Shown here: positions 55,701 to 61,700 of the stretch, piece by piece
Numbering within the stretch: the first letter of the stretch is position 1
Layout of the letters: each line of letters opens with the position of its first letter
Source of the DNA: Lineus longissimus
Lineage: Eukaryota > Nemertea > Pilidiophora > Heteronemertea > Lineidae
Assembly: GCF_910592395.1 (NCBI RefSeq)
Contig: NC_088325.1
Location: forward strand, 15,066,109 to 15,130,108
Length of the DNA stretch: 64,000 nt
Reading direction: 5' to 3'
Notes under the pieces: generated by a model
What the model was told of the DNA's origin: nothing
Seen by the model: only the letters and a program-made list of their open reading frames with translations
The model's database searches: none
Made by a program: the position numbers and the translations under genes

Positions 55701-58700
55701 TCGGATTTTGCCCATGATTGGCCTTGCCAGGGAGTGACTTGACAATTCATTACCATTTCATCCCAAAAAAGTTCTCAACCAGTTGATTGTTGAAATTAGA
55801 ACCATTTCTCATTAGAGCAATAAAGTGATATGCATCCTCAAGTCAGGCCCATGCTACATTGCAACTGAAATATCTGACAATCTGCTCAGAACAACTTATC
55901 ATTCCGGGGCAGAATCATTGGGCGCTAACTTGGTTTATTGGCCAAACAATGTTTCAATAAACAGCAAACGTACAGTAGAGGAATCTAACACCGTACCTAC
56001 TTTCGTTGATTAGCTGGGGAGTGTTGCTAAAATGACTTCAGCTTCGGAAAGGTGTTAGGTGAAATTGTGTACAGTAGCATTAAGAACAGGAGTTATAGGG
56101 TAGGGAAAGTGTCTGCAATTCCCTAGATATATGAGATAGGTGTTAAGTTTCTGCTGAAGTATTTTGAGGGGACGACGGTAAGATTAGACAAATTTACCTC
56201 AGTCTGCACTGCTTTATGTTAGCGTGATTCAGCAGTCTATTTTCTAGATGATACCTTTCGACTTCCAGTAGCAGCACGCTTTGGGTCGAGTTTCCGAGCG
56301 CTTGGGCCTACGCCGTATTCCTTATCGGATAATTTGCTGCATCAGTCACTAGTTGTCTGAACCTTTTGAATATCTTTAGGTCCTTCATCTTAATCTCTCA
56401 TGAGCATTTTCTGTCATGTCTGCCCTCAGTAGACACACTTTACACCTTGCCAGATATTTGCATTGGTTACTCGTTCAAGAAAAACAAAGTTCAACTCCTC
56501 AATGTTTTTATACAACTGAGATATCAAAACATATAATTACATTCAAAGTCTTTCATATTTTCAGTTTTACGGGATGACTTCAAACTCCAGCCCAAGAACA
56601 AACAGGTCGCCGTCGGGGATGCGGCGCTGTTGGAATGCCGGCCACCAAAAGGGCAGCCAGATCCAAGGGTGAAATGGCTGAAAGATAAAGAACCCGTTGT
56701 AGAGTCGTCACGATTCCGATTGCAGGAAAATGGGAATCTGGTCATCACGGATACGAGGAAGAGCGATTCTGGGGTTTATGTTTGCGTGGCGTATAACATT
56801 GCTGACGAGAGGCTGAGCCCCAAGGCGACATTGTCAGTTTTAGGTAAGGGTTCAATAAAATGGTTTGAATAATCTTGACCTGAGACTGTTGGCAGATCAG
56901 GGAGGCTCGTTTATGTGCGAAAAGTAACAGACTGGTATCTACTATCTTGAAGTACATAAGGACTAATCATGCTTGCAATGGTCGGGAAATAAAGTTTTCA
57001 TTCAGCTGAAATTAGTGTTACAGTAATCATGATCATATACTTCCTTTGCAGAAAAGCCCAAATTCATCAAGCAGCCCGATGACATCTTGGTAACAGAAAA
57101 TGAGGATGTCCAGTTCGAATGTAAGGCGTCGGGTGACCCGGCACCAGTTATAGTGTGGAGAAAGGACGATGGACAGATTCCTGTCAACAGGTATGTGTCA
57201 CAACTGACTTTGCCATTAGATCAACGTCTTGTCAGATCAGAGGCCTTGCCTGAACTAGATTGCGAGGGAGGCCCATATTGAAGTGTTATCAAGTCCATCG
57301 AAGAAAAGCTTGCTTTATTTGCACCGAGAGATGATATTGAGTGTATTCAAGATGAGTGCATCACGTTATACTATTGCGTATGGTCGAAGAACGGCTGTTC
57401 CTAACTGTCTTTGTGGTCGCGTCACTTAAGCTATTCTGGTTGTCATTTTGCCCGCTGTGTATACATGTAAATGCAAACTAATATCAAAACCAGAATCGTC
57501 TCACAAATCGTCCCCTTCACCTACTTTTGTCCTCTTACAGGAATCGTATATTGGAAGATAAAAGTCTGAAGATATCGCGAGTGAAGGTTGATGACGAGGG
57601 TCTGTATGTCTGCAAGGCAGAGAATCCAGTGGGAACCATTGAAGCTGTTGGACGACTGACTGTACATTGTGAGTGTTTGTTTTGACATGCACTTTAAGAG
57701 CATCGCTATGGTTGAAAGAAACACACTAGATCTAGACTTCTCTTCAGCGTCTTGTGTCTGAGATGAGAGGAGTATCTCCACTTTTCACTGTCAGGTGGCA
57801 GTATCTATTGGTCCCAACAGCAATATTGATTCATCAAGGCACAGCTATCAGTGAGTGGAATCGCCTTCAGGGTTTCTCGGTCTGAGACGAAGGTAGTGCC
57901 CTGTGAGAGTAGGGAAGTTCGTATCTGGGTCAAAGTGTATGAGAGACTGCTTGAACGAAGAGGAGGCCTGGTGCACTCGCTTTTAATCCTGTTGACCATC
58001 AATTTTGCTCACCTCATGTTTGTCAATTTCAGCACATCCCTCATTTGTGACTACACCACAAGACAAAGTAGTTGGCGTTGGGCGGACCGTCACCCTAAAA
58101 TGCGAGGTCACGGGCAATCCTCCTCCAGCCGTCTTCTGGAACAAGGAAGACAGCCAAATCTTAATGTTCCCACGCCAGGATCATGGAAGATTCTCCGTCA
58201 CTGAGGAGGGGACCTTGATCATCGAGCGCTCGCAGAAGGATGATGCGGGAGAGTACATCTGTCAGGCATTGAGTGTGGCTGGCAGTGCCTTTGCTAAGGC
58301 AAAAGTTGAAGTCAAGGACGTCGACCCAAGACCACCACCTATCATCCACCAAGGTCCACAAAACCAGACATTGCCTATCAACAGTGTTGCCATGCTCATC
58401 TGTCAATCATCTGGCGACCCCCAGCCGACGGCAATCTGGTACAAAGACGGCAAACCGATGGAGGGAGGCTCGAGTACGAGGGTCACTCTCCTGGGGTCTG
58501 GCACTCTGCAGATTTCGGATTTGCAGTTTTCCGACACAGGGTTGTATACGTGTAAAGCTGTGAGTGAGACTGGTGAGACTTCGTGGAGTGCAGCACTGAC
58601 AGTTGAAGGTAAATACCAAATTAGAATTGGACTGGTGTGGCAGGATGACCCTAGCTAACGTCCTCATTACTGAACAGTAAGGGTGACATGTTTCCGTTGT

Positions 58701-61700
58701 TTGACAAGCTCAATGGGATACCAGGATGGTACTTTCTCGTTCGTATTGTTTCTATTGATTAGGCTGTTTTTAGTGTGACGACCAATTTAGTACCTCATGG
58801 TATGACTTCAAGATGTGATATCTTATTGCTTCCTCTAAAGAAGCTGCTAATTTCGATCAAAAGGATTGTCCGTACACAACATCTTGACAAATGTTTATCA
58901 GTAAAATTTTGATCGTTTTAGCTGAAGATATATTCATTAACTGTAAGTAATCTGAATGAACCTGAGAGTCAGACGTGTGGTGTGTTCTATAAGCACATGA
59001 TTTTGTGGTCTTCTGATACACTTTTGCATATCATTTTGTGTTCAAATCTTCAAACAGGACATCTGTAGTAATTGTGATTCTTGAATTTCCAGCTCCAAGT
59101 AAAGCCTCTGTCATCTTCCACCGGACGCCGGAGCCGTCCACTTTCCCTGGTCCGCCGTCGAAGCCGATCATCACAGAGGTGACGGAGAATTCCGTCAAGC
59201 TCATGTGGAAGCAGAATCCAAACCAGGGGGCGTCACCAGTCATTGCATACACCGTGGAGTACTTCAGTCACGAAACAGGAGAGGTAGGTCCTAATACCTA
59301 GGTGTGTAAATAAACTGGTATTTAGTCATTTCATAAGTTCAGACGAGAGTCCTACAGTTGCTGTTGAAAGGTGAATGGGGTATTTTGCTTGCTTGAATTG
59401 GGCATGTTGGACTTGAAGATATATGACTAAGCATTACATACCTTCTTCCTTTCAGGGTTGGGTCGTAGCCTCTGACCATGTACAGGGTAACCTAGAGTAT
59501 TATGAGGTGAAGAACCTGCGTCGAGACACCAGTTACATGTTCCTAATCCGAGCAAAGAATTCCCACGGGCTGAGTTTGCCGAGCTCCGTGTCTGAGCCAG
59601 TTAGGACTGGAGGTCAGTATCCCGTTCTTTACACACCTACGCTTTTGAAAGGGGTCTGCTCTGAATTTGTGTCCTTTGTCCAGCTTAATACCAAGGATGA
59701 AACCACACCCTTCGCTGTCAACGACACCTGACATCATTTGTTGATTAGGCTATGTTATGTGCAAGACCAAACAAATCAGTTCTCAATACCGCTACAAACT
59801 ACTACTAGTACTATTGGATTTGAGGTACAAGGCTTCGAGGACTGGAAAGAACTAGACAGATTTCCAGTTTGCGTGTTATTGAAGAAATGACTTAAATGGG
59901 CAGGCGGTCTACCTAAAGGACAGCCACATCAGATTTAAACTAGTCTCATTGTTAAAGCCTGACTCACATCTGAATCAGTAGGTGTAACGAAAATTAGATT
60001 TTGACTTTTATGTAATAGTCTTCTATGTCTGGGAATAAAGGTTACGTGCCTACAGGAATGTGAAAATCTATATCTGGTTCATGGTTTAGCTGGATAAACA
60101 ACATGAATGAACTCATCAATAAAAGGATTGAAAATGAAAATCAATAAATCGAAGTTATTTTTGAAGCAACTATGTTTGTTGCGTTATTCTGATGAAATCA
60201 CTTAATTTGTTCAGGTCAAATAGCATCAGAGAAACACCGCCCCTCTGATGTTTTCCAATATCAAATAACATACATAATTGAATACATATTTCTCAAGCCC
60301 CTGTAGAAATGCAATTAAAATAAACGTTGGTAAAAATCACATTTCTGAACTTGCATTTCGGTAGTTATAATTTGCCGAAAATATTTTTATTATTTTAGAG
60401 GGTGTGGCTTCATTGTCAAGTTTCGTCAGTGGAGCTCGACTTGTTCATAATTATGGTTGAAACTAAAGCATTTCGATTGAGCAATTATGTTTTCAATTTG
60501 CGCTTTGTTTACCAGCGTTTCCAGTTGCACGAATTATAATTTTTAAACTCTGCTCAAGATCATATGCAACATGCATTTAGGGTAAACACTAAATATAATA
60601 GGCTAGACATGACATTTAAATAGATAAACAAGTGTTCCACAAGATAATATGTAAAACAACTGATCATCAACCTCATTCTTCCTACGCCTACCACATTCCC
60701 TGTGCTCGGCGTATCACCATATTTCCTCGTGTAATGTACTTCCTGCTTTGTTTTGTTTCCATCACACCTTCTTCCTGGATTGTTAATGAACCTTGCCTTG
60801 GCGGATAAGTTCCCATGAGAAATATCCGAGCGCATTGGCTCAAGCTGTTTTGTCAAGTCCAGTTGAAGTGCCATGTAAAACGAGAATGTTGCGTTCTAAC
60901 ACTCCATCCTCCTGGATGGGGATAGAGTCACTAGCCAGGATCCTTAAAGTGCATGCTCTCGAGAGCTAATACAGAAGAGGATCACGATGGAAGAATAGCC
61001 TCTCGTGTGTATTTCTGAGCACAACGCACCATGTCCCACCTGTTTGTCAAACATCACCTTCCCGACTGTTTCGTCATGTGCTACGTCCCACCCGTTGCGT
61101 CAAGTCCTTGTTCAGTGTTATTTCCCCAAGTGCCATGTATTAGTTTGTCTCTTTTACCTAGGAGGAGATGGATCGAGGCCGACGCTGGCACAATTCGACA
61201 TTCCTCTCGTCGAGCAGAAGTTGAGCGGCAGTGTAGTCCAGTTGCGAGAACCCGAGGTCATCAGTTCTACAGCAGTCAAAATTAATTGGAATGTAAGTTA
61301 AACTTCTTACGAGTATCGCAGATGATTTGGCCTTATAATGCTGGGGAGTTTTGAGAAGAATACGATACACTACATTAATCAACAATGCTACAAATGGTAC
61401 CATCAGAATGTGTTTGTCAAGAGCTTTCAAGGACACTTCATATATTCCAGGTGGTCAAGTCCCACAAATACATCGAGGGTTTCCACATCAAGTATCGTCC
61501 AATGCCGCTGACCCACGCCCACCACCACCATCACCACCACGTAGAGTACAGCATCGAGACCGTCACATCTCAGCGCGCTACCATGTACGTCCTGCGCAAT
61601 CTGCAAAAATACACTTGGTACGAGATCCGAATACAGCCATTCTATCTGACCGTAGAAGGTCAGCTGAGTAACGGGGTCCGAGTTCAAACTTTGGAGGATG

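Noticed and set aside
58005-58032. Extension of the Ig4 frame upstream of 58033
   Set aside because: Intronic read-through up to the AATTTCAG acceptor; no similarity before the splice site and phase requires entry at 58033.
57851-58204. Open frame of 117 codons overlapping the start of the Ig4 exon in another frame
   Set aside because: Shadow of robo exon 6; the true frame gives a complete Ig domain.
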